A DNA stretch of 64,000 bases from Corynebacterium falsenii (GTDB taxonomy: Bacteria; Actinomycetota; Actinomycetes; Mycobacteriales; Mycobacteriaceae): assembly GCF_020099275.1 (NCBI RefSeq), contig NZ_CP083646.1, positions 2,108,001-2,172,000 of the forward strand, in the 5' to 3' direction. This document shows, piece after piece, positions 37,747 to 47,511 of the stretch (position 1 is its first letter; each line of letters starts with the position of its first letter). The notes beneath the pieces are model-generated. The model searched no databases. It was given only the letters and a program-made list of their open reading frames with translations, and was not told the origin of the DNA. A program made the position numbers and the translations under genes.

Positions 37747-39009
37747 TCACAGCCTACCCGAGGTGTTCTTGTTTTCCCGCCACAGCGGTACCACAGTGCC
37801 AACGAGGGCCAACAGAATGAGGGTTCCGAAGGCCACCGCCGTAACTCCCGGTGGCAACACCGTGGAGCCCACCGCACCGAAGGCGACCACGATCACCCAG
37901 CTGTACATCACCAGCACCACGCGGCGCTGGGAATGCCCGATCTGCAGCAATCGGTGGTGCAAGTGCTGCTTGTCCGGTGCGAAGGGACTCTCGCCCCGGC
38001 GGACGCGGCGCACCACGGCCATGAGCAGGTCCAGCATGGGGATGGACAGCGCCGCCATCACCACGATGACGGGAGACAGCAGAGCGAAGACGTCAGCCGT
38101 GCCGTACAGGGACATGTTGATGCGACCCGAGGCAGACACGCACGCGGCAGATAGCAACAGGCCGATGAGCATGGACCCGCTATCTCCCATGAAGATCCGC
38201 GCCGGCGAGAAGTTGTGCGGCAAGAAGCCCGCGCACACTCCTGCCAGTCCCGCCGAGATGATCGCCGGCGGATACGCGGAGACGGTGCCGCCCTGATCGT
38301 GGAGGATGGTCATCGAATAGACCAAGATTGTGCCAGCGGCGATGAGCCCCAGCCCGGCGGCCAGGCCATCCAGACCGTCGACGAAGTTCATGGCGTTAAC
38401 GATCGCGACGGTCAGCACCGTGGTCAAGATCGTGGACTGTACTTGGTCGAGAATGAGCGTGGTGCCGCCTCCCACGGGGACGTACAGCAGGTACCAGCTC
38501 AATCCGAGCAAACTCATGGTGATGGCACCGATGACCTGCCCGCCGAGCTTGAGGACCCACGAGATATCGTAAAGGTCGTCAACCACACCGACCACCACGA
38601 TGATGAACGCCGCGGAGATGACCGCGGTCATATCAGGCGTGACTGGTGGAAAACCCCTCGTCAAAGCCGGGAACTGCCCGGCCACCACCACGGCCACGAT
38701 GAAGCCGGTGAACATCGCCACACCGCCGAGACGCGGGATAGGCACGGTGTGCACGTCGCGCTCGCGGGGGGCGGCGATGCGACCGTAGCGCACGACGAGG
38801 CTGCGCACTACACCCGTGACAAGATAGGTCACGGTGCAGCCGATGAGGATCACCAGCGCCAGCTCGCGCAGCGGCACACCGGCACCGATGCTGGGCTGGG
38901 CCAGCAGCATGGTGTCGGCAGCGCTGGATGTGCTAGCCGCACTCGGCACGCTAACAGTGCCAGCCGCACCAGCAGTGTGCGCTGCATCGGAGAGGACGGA
39001 TATGGACAT
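37747..39009 (-). CDS. wecA: Decaprenyl/undecaprenyl-phosphate GlcNAc-1-phosphate transferase
   Basis: A 420-residue membrane enzyme with about eleven helices. It moves GlcNAc-1-phosphate from UDP-GlcNAc to polyprenyl phosphate; in mycolata this begins the rhamnosyl-GlcNAc linker of arabinogalactan. The MraY/WecA motifs are present: PIPRLGGVAMFTGF, VVGVVDDLYDISWVLKLGGQ with the metal-binding aspartates, and NAMNFVDGLDGLAAG. The C-terminal basic/His motif DKQHLHHRLLQIGHSQRR is also typical. About 45 polar residues precede the first helix; a start at Met34 (MLLAQPSIG) is possible. It lies 11 bases after tsaC in an apparent operon. Confidence 0.92.
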   Translation of the reverse strand: MSISVLSDAAHTAGAAGTVSVPSAASTSSAADTMLLAQPSIGAGVPLRELALVILIGCTVTYLVTGVVRSLVVRYGRIAAPRERDVHTVPIPRLGGVAMFTGFIVAVVVAGQFPALTRGFPPVTPDMTAVISAAFIIVVVGVVDDLYDISWVLKLGGQVIGAITMSLLGLSWYLLYVPVGGGTTLILDQVQSTILTTVLTVAIVNAMNFVDGLDGLAAGLGLIAAGTILVYSMTILHDQGGTVSAYPPAIISAGLAGVCAGFLPHNFSPARIFMGDSGSMLIGLLLSAACVSASGRINMSLYGTADVFALLSPVIVVMAALSIPMLDLLMAVVRRVRRGESPFAPDKQHLHHRLLQIGHSQRRVVLVMYSWVIVVAFGAVGSTVLPPGVTAVAFGTLILLALVGTVVPLWRENKNTSGRL

Positions 39010-39020
39010 GGGCGGTGGCC

Positions 39021-39680
39021 TTAGACCTGCCCCCGCAATTCTGCTGAGCTGATGCCCAGCACCTGGCTGATCTTCTCCGCAGAGATCGCCCCTTCGCGCA
39101 AGATGCGGGGCCGACCGGAAGCCAGATCCACGATGGTCGAGGCCACGCCCACGGTGGCTTCTCCCCCATCAATGTACGTATTCACGTCCGAGCCCAATTG
39201 ATCCTTCGCCATCTGGACATTCGTCGCCGGGGCCTGGCCGGAAATATTGGCGCTCGAGACGGCCATCGGGCCGGTGCGCTGCAGCAGCTCAATGGCCACG
39301 GGGTGCATCGGCATCCGCAGCATCACGGTGCCACGGGTATCCCCCAAGTTCCACGGCAGGCTTGGCGCCTGGTTCACCACCATGGACAGCCCGCCGGGCC
39401 AGAAGGCCTCCACGAGCCGGCGCATGTTGTAGGTGTATTCCCGCACCAGGCCCTCGATGGTGGTCCAGCTGCCCACGAGCACCGGCACCGGCATGTCCGG
39501 GCCGCGCCCCTTGGCGCGCAGCAATGCGTTGACGGCCTCGTTGTCGAAGGCGTCGCAACCGATTCCGTAGAGGGTATCGGTGGGCATAACAACGAGTCGG
39601 CCCGCCTTGACCGCGTCCACGGCGGTGTCGATGGCGTGCTCGCGCGACTGCGGATCGGTGGCGTCGACTGTCTGGGACAT
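39021..39680 (-). CDS. tsaC: Threonylcarbamoyl-AMP synthase (Sua5/YrdC family)
   Basis: A 219-residue enzyme that forms threonylcarbamoyl-AMP for the t6A37 modification of ANN-decoding tRNAs. Characteristic segments are GRLVVMPTDTLYGIGCDAFD near residues 32-51, LLRAKGRGPDMPVPVLV and GPMAVSSANISGQAPATN. The SxN motif and the KGR substrate site are intact. It lacks the extra C-terminal domain of Sua5 proper (about 340 residues). Its position between prmC and wecA is that of Rv1301. Confidence 0.93.
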   Translation of the reverse strand: MSQTVDATDPQSREHAIDTAVDAVKAGRLVVMPTDTLYGIGCDAFDNEAVNALLRAKGRGPDMPVPVLVGSWTTIEGLVREYTYNMRRLVEAFWPGGLSMVVNQAPSLPWNLGDTRGTVMLRMPMHPVAIELLQRTGPMAVSSANISGQAPATNVQMAKDQLGSDVNTYIDGGEATVGVASTIVDLASGRPRILREGAISAEKISQVLGISSAELRGQV

Positions 39681-39743
39681 TCGTGACCTTTCGTGGAAGC
39701 TTGGTGGGAAAGCTAGCCGGTTCTATTTTTACCTGTGTCTACT

Positions 39744-40772
39744 TTAGACCTGCGGCGGGATGTAGGCGGGATCACGCTGCACATGGGCAGACACGAAACG
39801 CGGGCGCCCGGCAAGATCATCGTGCTGCTGCACATCGATCATGCCTGCCTCGTGCATGAGCTTCTGCACGCCCTCGCCGTTGGAATCATCGTGTTCGATG
39901 CCCACTGCGCTATGCGGGGCCGATAGCAGCGCCGCCAGCTCCACAACCTTCGGCATGAGCTCGAGCCCGTCGTCGCCGGAGAACACCGCCTCGGGCGGGT
40001 CGGCGTGGACTTCGGGGCTCACGTCGGCATCGGCGGGCACGTAGGGCGGGTTGCTGACCACCACGTCGGCCGTTCCGACCAGCGCCTTCTTGCCCGCGCG
40101 CAGCGGGTGTGCCACGTCGAACGGCAGGAAGCGCACGTCAACGCGCGGGTCGATCGGCAGCGCGGCCGCATTCTTGTTCGCCAAGTCGATGGCCTCGGGG
40201 GATTTTTCTAATCCGACGACGCCCACCCGAATCCCCTCGTCCACCAGGGGCGCTAGTCGGTGCGCCACCGCGAGCGCGATGGTCCCGGGTCCACTGCAGA
40301 TATCCACGATCGTCACTGAGTCGCTAAACAGCGAGGCCCGCAACGCCGACGCCCGCTGGTAGCGCACCAGCTCGAAGGCCTGCTCGGCTGCCCATTCCAC
40401 GAGGAGTTCGGTTTCCGGGCGTGGGATGAACGCACCAGGGGCGCTGAAGAAGTCCAGGCCGTCGAAGGGTGCGGAGCCCACGATGTGCTGCAGGGGTTCG
40501 CGGCGCACGCGGCGCTGCAGCCAGGGCTCGAAGGTATCGGGCGCCGGGTCATCCGCGGCCATGAACAGCGCGGTGGCGCTGACGGGGCTCAGCGGCGCCG
40601 AGTCGGCGCTGGCCAGCGCGTAGCGCATGAGCAGGCGCGCCTCCACATCGGCCGAGGCCACCCCAGCGGCGGCGAGAAGGCTCGCCCCCGCCCGAGTGGC
40701 CTGGGACACTGTGATATCAGTGAGCTCTGTGATCTCAGTGCTATCAGTCTGATCGGTGTGTTCGGGGCTCAA
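39744..40772 (-). CDS. prmC: Peptide chain release factor N5-glutamine methyltransferase PrmC (HemK)
   Basis: The enzyme methylates the Gln of the GGQ motif in release factors RF1 and RF2; its target gene prfA lies immediately upstream. The SAM site is TIVDICSGPGTIALAVAH and the catalytic NPPY motif lies in VVVSNPPYVPADADV. I chose the TTG at 40772, four bases past the prfA stop, because GGAGGG lies eight bases before it. A GTG at 40709 would give a shorter protein nearer the family length but has no good ribosome site. Between the two lies a Thr/Asp/Ser repeat segment (TDQTDSTEITELTDIT) of no known role. Confidence 0.93.
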   Translation of the reverse strand: MSPEHTDQTDSTEITELTDITVSQATRAGASLLAAAGVASADVEARLLMRYALASADSAPLSPVSATALFMAADDPAPDTFEPWLQRRVRREPLQHIVGSAPFDGLDFFSAPGAFIPRPETELLVEWAAEQAFELVRYQRASALRASLFSDSVTIVDICSGPGTIALAVAHRLAPLVDEGIRVGVVGLEKSPEAIDLANKNAAALPIDPRVDVRFLPFDVAHPLRAGKKALVGTADVVVSNPPYVPADADVSPEVHADPPEAVFSGDDGLELMPKVVELAALLSAPHSAVGIEHDDSNGEGVQKLMHEAGMIDVQQHDDLAGRPRFVSAHVQRDPAYIPPQV

Positions 40773-40776
40773 AGGC

Positions 40777-41853
40777 CTAGCCCTCCGCCTCCAGCCGCCG
40801 CGCGCGCTCTGCGTCCTTGAGCGCCGCGAACAGGGCCTCGAGGTCACCGCCGAGTACGGCGTCGAGGTTGTTGGCTTTGTAACCGATGCGGTGATCAGAC
40901 ACGCGAGATTCGGGGAAGTTGTAGGTGCGGATGCGTTCGGAACGATCCATCGTGCGGATCTGTGCCGCGCGACCCTCTGCGGCCTCGGCTTCCGCTTCCT
41001 CTTCCTTCATCTGCTGCAGGCGAGCCGCCAGCACCTGCATGGCGCGCGCCTTGTTCTGGATTTGGGAGCGTTCCTTCTGGCAGGTCACGACCACGCCGGT
41101 GGGCAGGTGAGTGATGCGCACGGCGGAGTCCGTGGTGTTCACGCCCTGGCCGCCCTTACCGGAGGAGCGGTAGACGTCCACGCGGATGTCCTTGTCGTCG
41201 ATCTCCACGTCCTCGACCTCATCCGGCTCCGGGTAGACGAGCACACCGGCGGCGGAGGTCTGGATGCGGCCCTGCGACTCGGTCACGGGCACGCGCTGCA
41301 CGCGGTGCACGCCGCCTTCGAACTTGAACTCAGACCAGGCGCCGTCGCGGCTGGGCTGCTTCGAGCGGATGGACAGGGTCATGTCCTTCACGCCACCGAG
41401 GTCTGTTTCGTTGAGGCCCAGGATTTCCGTGGAGAATCCGTGGCGCTCGGCATAGCGCTGGTACATGCGCGCCAGCTCGCCCGCGAACAGGGCGGCTTCC
41501 TCGCCGCCGGCACCGGACTTGATTTCCATGACGATGTCATCGCCATCGTGCGGGTCGCGCGGAGCCAGCAGATCGGTGAGCTTTTCTTCCAGCTCGGGGA
41601 TCTCCTGCTCCAGGCGCTTGGCCTCGTCCGCGAATTCCTTGTCCTCGCTGGCCATTTCCTGGGCAGCTTCGTGATCCTCGCGGGCCTGCTGCAGGCGATC
41701 GTAGGTCTGGATGATGGGCTGCAACTCGGAGAATCGCTTGCCCACCTTGCGCGCAGCCGACGGGTCATTGTGCAGCTCGGGGTCGCTGAGCTGCATTTCC
41801 AGGCCCTGGTACTCGGCCAGGATGTCGTCGATCATTGATGGGGTATCAGCCAT
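40777..41853 (-). CDS. prfA: Peptide chain release factor 1
   Basis: RF1 (358 residues) reads UAA and UAG stop codons. The GGQ motif lies at residues 234-236 ([11 protein letters not shown]) and the stop-codon-reading PxT motif is Pro-Val-Thr at 189-191 (RVPVTESQG), which marks it as RF1 and not RF2. The gene follows rho with two bases between and precedes its methylase gene prmC. The ribosomal protein gene rpmE, found between rho and prfA in M. tuberculosis, is absent. Confidence 0.98.
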   Translation of the reverse strand: MADTPSMIDDILAEYQGLEMQLSDPELHNDPSAARKVGKRFSELQPIIQTYDRLQQAREDHEAAQEMASEDKEFADEAKRLEQEIPELEEKLTDLLAPRDPHDGDDIVMEIKSGAGGEEAALFAGELARMYQRYAERHGFSTEILGLNETDLGGVKDMTLSIRSKQPSRDGAWSEFKFEGGVHRVQRVPVTESQGRIQTSAAGVLVYPEPDEVEDVEIDDKDIRVDVYRSSGKGGQGVNTTDSAVRITHLPTGVVVTCQKERSQIQNKARAMQVLAARLQQMKEEEAEAEAAEGRAAQIRTMDRSERIRTYNFPESRVSDHRIGYKANNLDAVLGGDLEALFAALKDAERARRLEAEG

Positions 41854-41855
41854 GA

Positions 41856-43706
41856 TTAGTCCTCCTCGTCCTCACCGGCCAACGGAGCGGAGGATGCGAC
41901 CTGCATCATGAACTCGCGGTTGGTCTTGTTCTTGCGCAGCTGCTTGATGAGCAGATCGATGGCGGCCTGAGAATCCAGGGCGGACAGGATGCGGCGCAGC
42001 TTGTGCATGATGCGCGCCTCCTCCGGGCCGAGCAGCAGCTCGTCCTTGCGGGTGCCGGAGGGGTTGACATCCACGGCCGGGAACACGCGGCGCTCCGCGA
42101 TCTTGCGATCGAGCTTGAGCTCCGCGTTGCCGGTGCCCTTGAATTCCTCGAAGATCACGGTGTCGCCGGCCGAGCCGGTCTCCACCATGGCGGTGGCGAT
42201 GATCGTCAGCGAGCCACCGTTTTCAATGTTGCGGGCCGCACCGAGGAAACGTTTCGGCGGGTACAGCGCGTTGGAGTCCACACCACCGGACAGGATGCGT
42301 CCGGAAGCCGGCGAGCTGTTGTTGTACGCACGGCCCAGGCGGGTGATGGAGTCCAGCAACAGCACCACGTCCTTGCCCTGCTCCACGAGGCGCTTAGCGC
42401 GCTCCACGGCGAGCTCGGCCACGGCGGTGTGCTCTCCCGGCGGGCGGTCAAACGTGGAGGAAATAACCTCGCCGTGGACGCTGCGCTGCATGTCCGTAAC
42501 CTCTTCGGGGCGCTCGTCCACGAGCACGACCATGAGGTAGCACTCCGGGTTATTCGTGGCGATCGCGTTGGCGATGTCCTGCAGGATCGTGGTCTTACCG
42601 GCCTTCGGCGGGGAGACGATGAGCGCACGCTGGCCCTTGCCGATCGGCATGATGAGGTCGATCACGCGCGTGGTGAGGATCTTCGGCTCAGTCTCCAGGC
42701 GCAGGCGCTGGTTCGGGTACAGCGGGGTGAGCTTGGAGAAGTGCGGGCGCTGAGCAGCCTGCTCCGGGGTGAGGCCGTTGACGGTCTCGACCTGGTGGAT
42801 CGGCGTGTAATTCTGGCGGTTCCGCCCGCGGCCGCCACCCTGATTGTTGTTGTTATTGTTGCGCGGCTTGATGGTGCCGGTGATCGCATCGCCGTGGCGC
42901 ATGCCGTACTTGCGCACGGTGTTGATCGGCACGTAAACGTCCGTGCTTCCGGCGTGGTAGCCGGTGGTGCGGATGAAGGCCGTGTTGGCGTCCGCGAAGT
43001 CGAGGATGCCCGCGACCGGCGCGAGGTTCTCCGAGGCCTGGTTGTCGCGATCGTTATTGTTGTCGCGGTTATTGTCCCGGTTGTCCCGGTTATCGCGGTT
43101 ATCGCGGTTGCTGTCCCGCTGATCATTGCGGTTGTTATCCCGGTCACGGCCGCGCCCGCGGCGGTTGCGACGGTTCCTGCGGTTGCGACGATTGCCGCGC
43201 TCCCCATTGCGATCATGGCCGCGATCATTGTTGCGGTCGTTATTGCGATCGTTGTTGCGCTCGCCGTTGTTCTCGGAGTTATTGGAGTTACTGGAGTTGC
43301 CGGAATTATCGTTATCGTTCGACGCCGCTACGTCGGCATCCCCACCACGGTCATTCGAGCGGTCACCACGATTGTTCGGGTTCCGGTGGCGCTCGCGGCG
43401 CTCCTGACGGTCCTGGCGCTCCTGCTGCTGGCGATCTGGCTGATCCCCTGCGGAATCTGCATGCCCAGCATCAGCGGCATTGCTGGAGTCGCCCTGGCGA
43501 GACTCCTGCTTCGGCTCCTGCTTGGGCTTCTGACGAGGCGCTCCCCCGCCGGTACCAGCGGATTCGATAGCTGCGATGAGATCCCCCTTGCGCAGCCCGG
43601 AGGTTCCCCTCAATCCTTGGGCGGCGGCGATCTGGCGCAGCTCTGGCAACTTCAAGGATGCAAGGCCATTGGCTTGGCCCCGAGCCAAAATATCGGACAG
43701 GCTCAC
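41856..43706 (-). CDS. rho: Transcription termination factor Rho
   Basis: The hexameric RNA helicase that ends untranslated transcripts. I placed the start at the GTG at 43706 ([18 protein letters not shown]) behind AAAGGAC, giving 616 residues. The Rho N-terminal domain ([20 protein letters not shown]) is followed by a roughly 200-residue disordered insert rich in Asn, Arg, Asp and Gly ([16 protein letters not shown] and similar). Then come the RNA-binding cold-shock domain, Walker [14 protein letters not shown] and the secondary site region. Actinobacterial Rho proteins commonly have such an insert, which adds RNA binding. It heads the rho-prfA-prmC-tsaC-wecA-atpI run. Confidence 0.96.
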   Translation of the reverse strand: MSLSDILARGQANGLASLKLPELRQIAAAQGLRGTSGLRKGDLIAAIESAGTGGGAPRQKPKQEPKQESRQGDSSNAADAGHADSAGDQPDRQQQERQDRQERRERHRNPNNRGDRSNDRGGDADVAASNDNDNSGNSSNSNNSENNGERNNDRNNDRNNDRGHDRNGERGNRRNRRNRRNRRGRGRDRDNNRNDQRDSNRDNRDNRDNRDNNRDNNNDRDNQASENLAPVAGILDFADANTAFIRTTGYHAGSTDVYVPINTVRKYGMRHGDAITGTIKPRNNNNNNQGGGRGRNRQNYTPIHQVETVNGLTPEQAAQRPHFSKLTPLYPNQRLRLETEPKILTTRVIDLIMPIGKGQRALIVSPPKAGKTTILQDIANAIATNNPECYLMVVLVDERPEEVTDMQRSVHGEVISSTFDRPPGEHTAVAELAVERAKRLVEQGKDVVLLLDSITRLGRAYNNSSPASGRILSGGVDSNALYPPKRFLGAARNIENGGSLTIIATAMVETGSAGDTVIFEEFKGTGNAELKLDRKIAERRVFPAVDVNPSGTRKDELLLGPEEARIMHKLRRILSALDSQAAIDLLIKQLRKNKTNREFMMQVASSAPLAGEDEED

Positions 43707-43965
43707 GAAAGTCCTTTCACGTTTACACTCCCCGGTTCGCGGCTGCCAGGAACTTTCCGGCAGGCGACACACACGGTGTAAAAAGCATGGATTATTGAGA
43801 ATGTTCTTTTCACGAGATACCCCACGCCAGCAACCCACGAACGGGCGGTACGGCTGTGGAGCACGTAGGGGCGTCGGGCAAAAAAACTAGCAACCGAGAC
43901 GAATCATACCCCGCAACGAAACTCCGATACTCAAACCCGAACGAGCGGGTTTTACGAAGATGTAA

Positions 43966-43993
43966 TTAACAATAGCACCACCCACGGTAGGCT
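43966..43993 (+). promoter_or_regulatory. Promoter of the acyl-CoA synthetase gene, probably leaderless
   Basis: TTAACA (43966-43971) and TAGGCT (43988-43993) are 16 bp apart. The expected transcription start falls at or within two bases of the ATG at 44002, and no ribosome site is visible, so the mRNA would begin with its start codon. The 295-base gap 43707-44001 between rho and this gene otherwise shows nothing I can name. Confidence 0.45.
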
Positions 43994-44001
43994 GAGAAGT
44001 C

Positions 44002-45750
44002 ATGAAGTCCACGATGCAGGAGATCCCCCTCTCCGTAGCGCGCATCCTGCAATACGGAGCCAACACACACCGCAACACGGTGGTATCCACCTACTTCGAC
44101 GACCACGCGGACAACACCACGTTCGGCGAGATCGCGACGCGCGCGGCGGCGTTTGCCAACGCCCTCGCGGACGAATTCGGCGTGGAGATCGGCGACCGCG
44201 TGGGCACGCTGCTATCTAACTGCACGGAACATCTGGAAACGATGCTCAGCGTGGCCTCCATGGGCGCGGTATTCAACCCCATCAACCGGCTGCTCATGGA
44301 CGATCAGATCACGCACATCATCAACCATGCGCAGCCGAAGGTGCTCGTCATGGACCCCGCCTACGCGGAGCAACTCGTACCGCTGCTGCCCCAGTGCCCG
44401 TCCGTGGAGGCGCTGGTGGTGACTGGCCCGTCGATGCGCAAGCTGGGCCACGTACGCGACGTCGTGGCAGACATCTACGGGAAGGAAAGCACAAGCGCTG
44501 TGGCCCCCGCCGTGGAAAGCTACGAAGCGGCGATGGACGGGCGCAGCTGCGTCTACGACTGGCCGCAGCTGCCCGAGACCTCCCCGGCCGCGATGTGCTA
44601 TTCCACCGGCACCGAGGGCGCGCCGAAGGCCGTCGTGTACTCGCACCGCTCACTGTGGCTGCACTCCCTAGACCTGCGGACCGCCGATAGTTTCGGCATC
44701 CGCAACGGCACCACATTCCTGTGCTGCGTGCCGATCTACCACGTGCTGAGCTGGGGCGTGCCGCTGGCCGCATTCATGTCCGGCGCACCGATGGTGTTCA
44801 CCGGGCGCAGCACCAGCCCGGAGCATCTGGCGCACGTCATCGCCAGCGCCATGCCACAGCAGGCACACGGCTCGCCGGCAGTGTGGACGAGCCTGATGGT
44901 CTACTACGGGCACAACGAACCGAAGAAGATGAGCCTGCGGGAGATCTACGCGGGCGGCTCGCCCGTATCGCAGGCGCTCATTGCTGCGTGGGAGGAACGC
45001 TTCGGTGTGGACATGATCCACTGCTGGGGCATGACCGAAACGGCCTCCATCGGCACCGTGGCACACCCACCCGCGGGAGTGGACGGCGAGGCGCGGGCAC
45101 GCTACCGCATGTCGCAGGGCCGGTTCCAGGTGGGCCTGGAATACCGCATCGTGGACGACGACGGCACGGTACTCGACGCCAACGACCGCAACTCCGGAGA
45201 ACTCCACGTGCGCGGCAACACGGTGACGTGCCGCTACTACCACTCCCCCTCCCAGGACATCCCAGAAGACGAGTCCGGCGAAGCCTCCGTGTTCCGCGGC
45301 GACGACGTGGATGATGCACACGACCGGTTCACCGAGGACGGGTGGCTGCGCACCGGCGACATCGCCACCGTCAACCGCGACGGCTATCTGACCATTCACG
45401 ACCGCAAGGCAGACCTCATCCGTTCCGGTGGCGAATGGATCTACTCGGCGGTGCTGGAGAACTACCTCATGGAACCGGCCGCCGTGGTGGAGGCCGCGGT
45501 CATCGGCATTCCGGACGAGAAATGGGGCCAACGCCCTCTGGCTGTGGTGCACATGCAGGAAGGCGCGCCGCGCACGCCGGAGATGGCCGCTGAGCTGGCC
45601 CGGCACCTCGGAACGAAGGTGCCGCGGTGGATGCTGCCGGAATACTGGACGTTCGTGGATTATGTGGACAAGACCAGCGTGGACAAGTTCGACAAGAAAG
45701 ACCTGCGGAAGCACTATCAGCGCGGGGAGTTCGAGATCATTAAGCTCTAG
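44002..45750 (+). CDS. Acyl-CoA synthetase (AMP-forming, FadD family)
   Basis: A 582-residue adenylate-forming enzyme that activates a medium or long fatty acid to acyl-AMP and then acyl-CoA. The phosphate-binding loop is YSTGTEGAPKAVVYSH near residues 197-212, followed by IHCWGMTETASIGT near 340 and the hinge GDIATVNRDGYLTIHDRKAD near 452. The C-terminal Lys lies in KTSVDKFDKKDLR. The substrate is unknown, but the closest recollected families are medium/long-chain fatty acid ligases. It stands alone on plus, divergent from rho, and is inserted relative to the order thrB-rho of M. tuberculosis. EtfAB elsewhere in the window would serve the matching beta-oxidation. Confidence 0.88.
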   Translation: MKSTMQEIPLSVARILQYGANTHRNTVVSTYFDDHADNTTFGEIATRAAAFANALADEFGVEIGDRVGTLLSNCTEHLETMLSVASMGAVFNPINRLLMDDQITHIINHAQPKVLVMDPAYAEQLVPLLPQCPSVEALVVTGPSMRKLGHVRDVVADIYGKESTSAVAPAVESYEAAMDGRSCVYDWPQLPETSPAAMCYSTGTEGAPKAVVYSHRSLWLHSLDLRTADSFGIRNGTTFLCCVPIYHVLSWGVPLAAFMSGAPMVFTGRSTSPEHLAHVIASAMPQQAHGSPAVWTSLMVYYGHNEPKKMSLREIYAGGSPVSQALIAAWEERFGVDMIHCWGMTETASIGTVAHPPAGVDGEARARYRMSQGRFQVGLEYRIVDDDGTVLDANDRNSGELHVRGNTVTCRYYHSPSQDIPEDESGEASVFRGDDVDDAHDRFTEDGWLRTGDIATVNRDGYLTIHDRKADLIRSGGEWIYSAVLENYLMEPAAVVEAAVIGIPDEKWGQRPLAVVHMQEGAPRTPEMAAELARHLGTKVPRWMLPEYWTFVDYVDKTSVDKFDKKDLRKHYQRGEFEIIKL

Positions 45751-45876
45751 GTGCGTGCGCAGGCTGGCAATCTGCTGTCAGCGCAGACCGAGGTAGCTAA
45801 GAAGTCTCCATGAAGATCGCAGGGCAGACTATCTCAACTCGTTCGATCGTTGTCTACCCGAGTAATGTTCTCGGAC

Positions 45877-46578
45877 ATGACAACCATCATGGCCATGGGT
45901 CCCGCGTGGACCGATCCCATCCAACTGCTCTCGGAGAACGGTCCCTTCGGCGCCGCCGTGCTACCCGCCATGTTCATCATGGTCTTTATCGAATCGGGTC
46001 TGCTGTTCCCCTTCCTGCCCGGCGATTCGCTGCTGTTCACCGCCGGTCTGCTGGCCTCCCAGCCCGATGGTTTCGCCCCGCTGTGGGTAGTCCTCGTCGC
46101 AGCGCCCATCGCCGCGATTCTCGGCGATCAGGTCGGCTACTGGATCGGCCACACCTTCCACCCCCGGCTGCGCAACCGCCCAGACGGACGGTTCTTCAAG
46201 CAGGCCTACCTCAAGCAAACCGAGGATTTCTTCGACAAATACGGGCCCGTCACGATCATCATTTGTCGCTTCGTGCCCATCGTGCGCACCTATGCCCCGC
46301 TGGTCGCGGGTATGGCGGGCATGAAGTTCCGCACCTTCATCACCTTTAACGTCATCGGTGGCGTGCTGTGGGGCTCCGGCGTGGTCTACCTGGGGTCCCT
46401 GCTAGGTGGCATCGACTTCGTGCGCAACAACATCGAGGCTATCTTCCTGGGTATCGTGGCCCTGTCCGTCATCCCGGGCGTGTACGGCGTGGCGAAGGGC
46501 TGGCAAGCAAAACGGCGCGACGCCCGCGAGGAGCGCCGCGCCCAAGCACAACAAGCACGAACCGTTGGTGAGAACTAG
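45877..46578 (+). CDS. DedA family membrane protein
   Basis: A protein of about 233 residues with several membrane helices. The family's conserved elements are visible: FLPGDSLLFTAGLLA near the N-terminus, AAILGDQVGYWIGHTF, ICRFVPIVRTYAPLVAGMAG and FNVIGGVLWGSGVVYLG. DedA proteins help flip polyprenyl phosphate or phospholipids and affect membrane homeostasis. Start choice is uncertain: ATG at 45877 (MTTIMAMGPAWTD) is given, with TTG 45850 and ATG 45889 as alternatives; none has a strong ribosome site. It converges on thrB with only six bases between stop codons. Confidence 0.88.
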   Translation: MTTIMAMGPAWTDPIQLLSENGPFGAAVLPAMFIMVFIESGLLFPFLPGDSLLFTAGLLASQPDGFAPLWVVLVAAPIAAILGDQVGYWIGHTFHPRLRNRPDGRFFKQAYLKQTEDFFDKYGPVTIIICRFVPIVRTYAPLVAGMAGMKFRTFITFNVIGGVLWGSGVVYLGSLLGGIDFVRNNIEAIFLGIVALSVIPGVYGVAKGWQAKRRDAREERRAQAQQARTVGEN

Positions 46579-46584
46579 CGCGAG

Positions 46585-47511
46585 CTAGCCGCTGACTTCT
46601 ACGGTGACGGGGCCCGCAACATCGAGCTCCAGCACCTTCATGCCGCGCCCCTGAGCTTCCTCCACCAGCGAACGCTCCACCGGGTTGGTGGACAGCACCA
46701 TGATGGTGGGACCGGCGCCGGAGAGATACGCCGGGTACCCCAGGTTGCGCAGTCGATTGACCCACTCCGCGGTTACTGGCAGCACCTCGGCGCGGTAGGT
46801 CTGGTGCATCCGGTCCCGCGTGCCCTCCCACAGCAGCGAGGGATCATCACGCAGCGCCACCGTCATGACCGCCGTGCGCGACACATTGAAACGCGCATCC
46901 AAGTGGCTGATGTCCGAGGGCAGCACCCGCCGCACGGCCTCCGTGGAGGCGTGGAAATCGGGGATGAACGCCGTGGCCTTGATATCCGGGTGCACCTCGA
47001 TGCGCCGGGCGAAGTACTGCGGGGCCGTGCGTCCGTCGATGGGGGTGTTCGTCCAGCTCACGATGCCTGCGCCGAGGATAGACGCCGCAGCGTTATCTGG
47101 GTGCCCCTCGAACGTCGATGCGAGCTGCACCATCGTGTCATTATCCAGCGCAAAATCAGCCAGGCCATTGGCCGCCGCCACGCCTGCGGCGGCCGCCGAC
47201 GCCGACGACCCCATGCCGCGAGACTGCGGGATGGCATTGGTGCACACCACGCGCAGTCCCGGAGCGGTAACGTCCGCGGCCTTCAACGCCGCGCGCAGAG
47301 CCTTGACCACTAGGTGACGCTCGTCTAGGGGGACTTCGCCTTCGCCCTCGCCGGAGACCACAACCTCCAGGCCGGACTCCACAACCTCAACCTCAACGTG
47401 GTCGTACAGGCTCAAAGCCAGGCCGAGAGTGTCGAACCCGGGACCCAGGTTCGCCGACGATGCGGGTACCTTGACGCTGGCCTTCCGGCCGACCGGGATC
47501 TCTACGCTCAT
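46585..47511 (-). CDS. thrB: Homoserine kinase
   Basis: ThrB (308 residues, GHMP kinase family, EC 2.7.1.39) phosphorylates homoserine on the way to threonine. The substrate and phosphate motif is [20 protein letters not shown] near residues 13-32 and the ATP loop [17 protein letters not shown] at 94-110. The C-terminal motif [14 protein letters not shown] is intact. Its start overlaps the thrC stop by four bases, so the two are translationally coupled. Confidence 0.97.
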   Translation of the reverse strand: MSVEIPVGRKASVKVPASSANLGPGFDTLGLALSLYDHVEVEVVESGLEVVVSGEGEGEVPLDERHLVVKALRAALKAADVTAPGLRVVCTNAIPQSRGMGSSASAAAAGVAAANGLADFALDNDTMVQLASTFEGHPDNAAASILGAGIVSWTNTPIDGRTAPQYFARRIEVHPDIKATAFIPDFHASTEAVRRVLPSDISHLDARFNVSRTAVMTVALRDDPSLLWEGTRDRMHQTYRAEVLPVTAEWVNRLRNLGYPAYLSGAGPTIMVLSTNPVERSLVEEAQGRGMKVLELDVAGPVTVEVSG

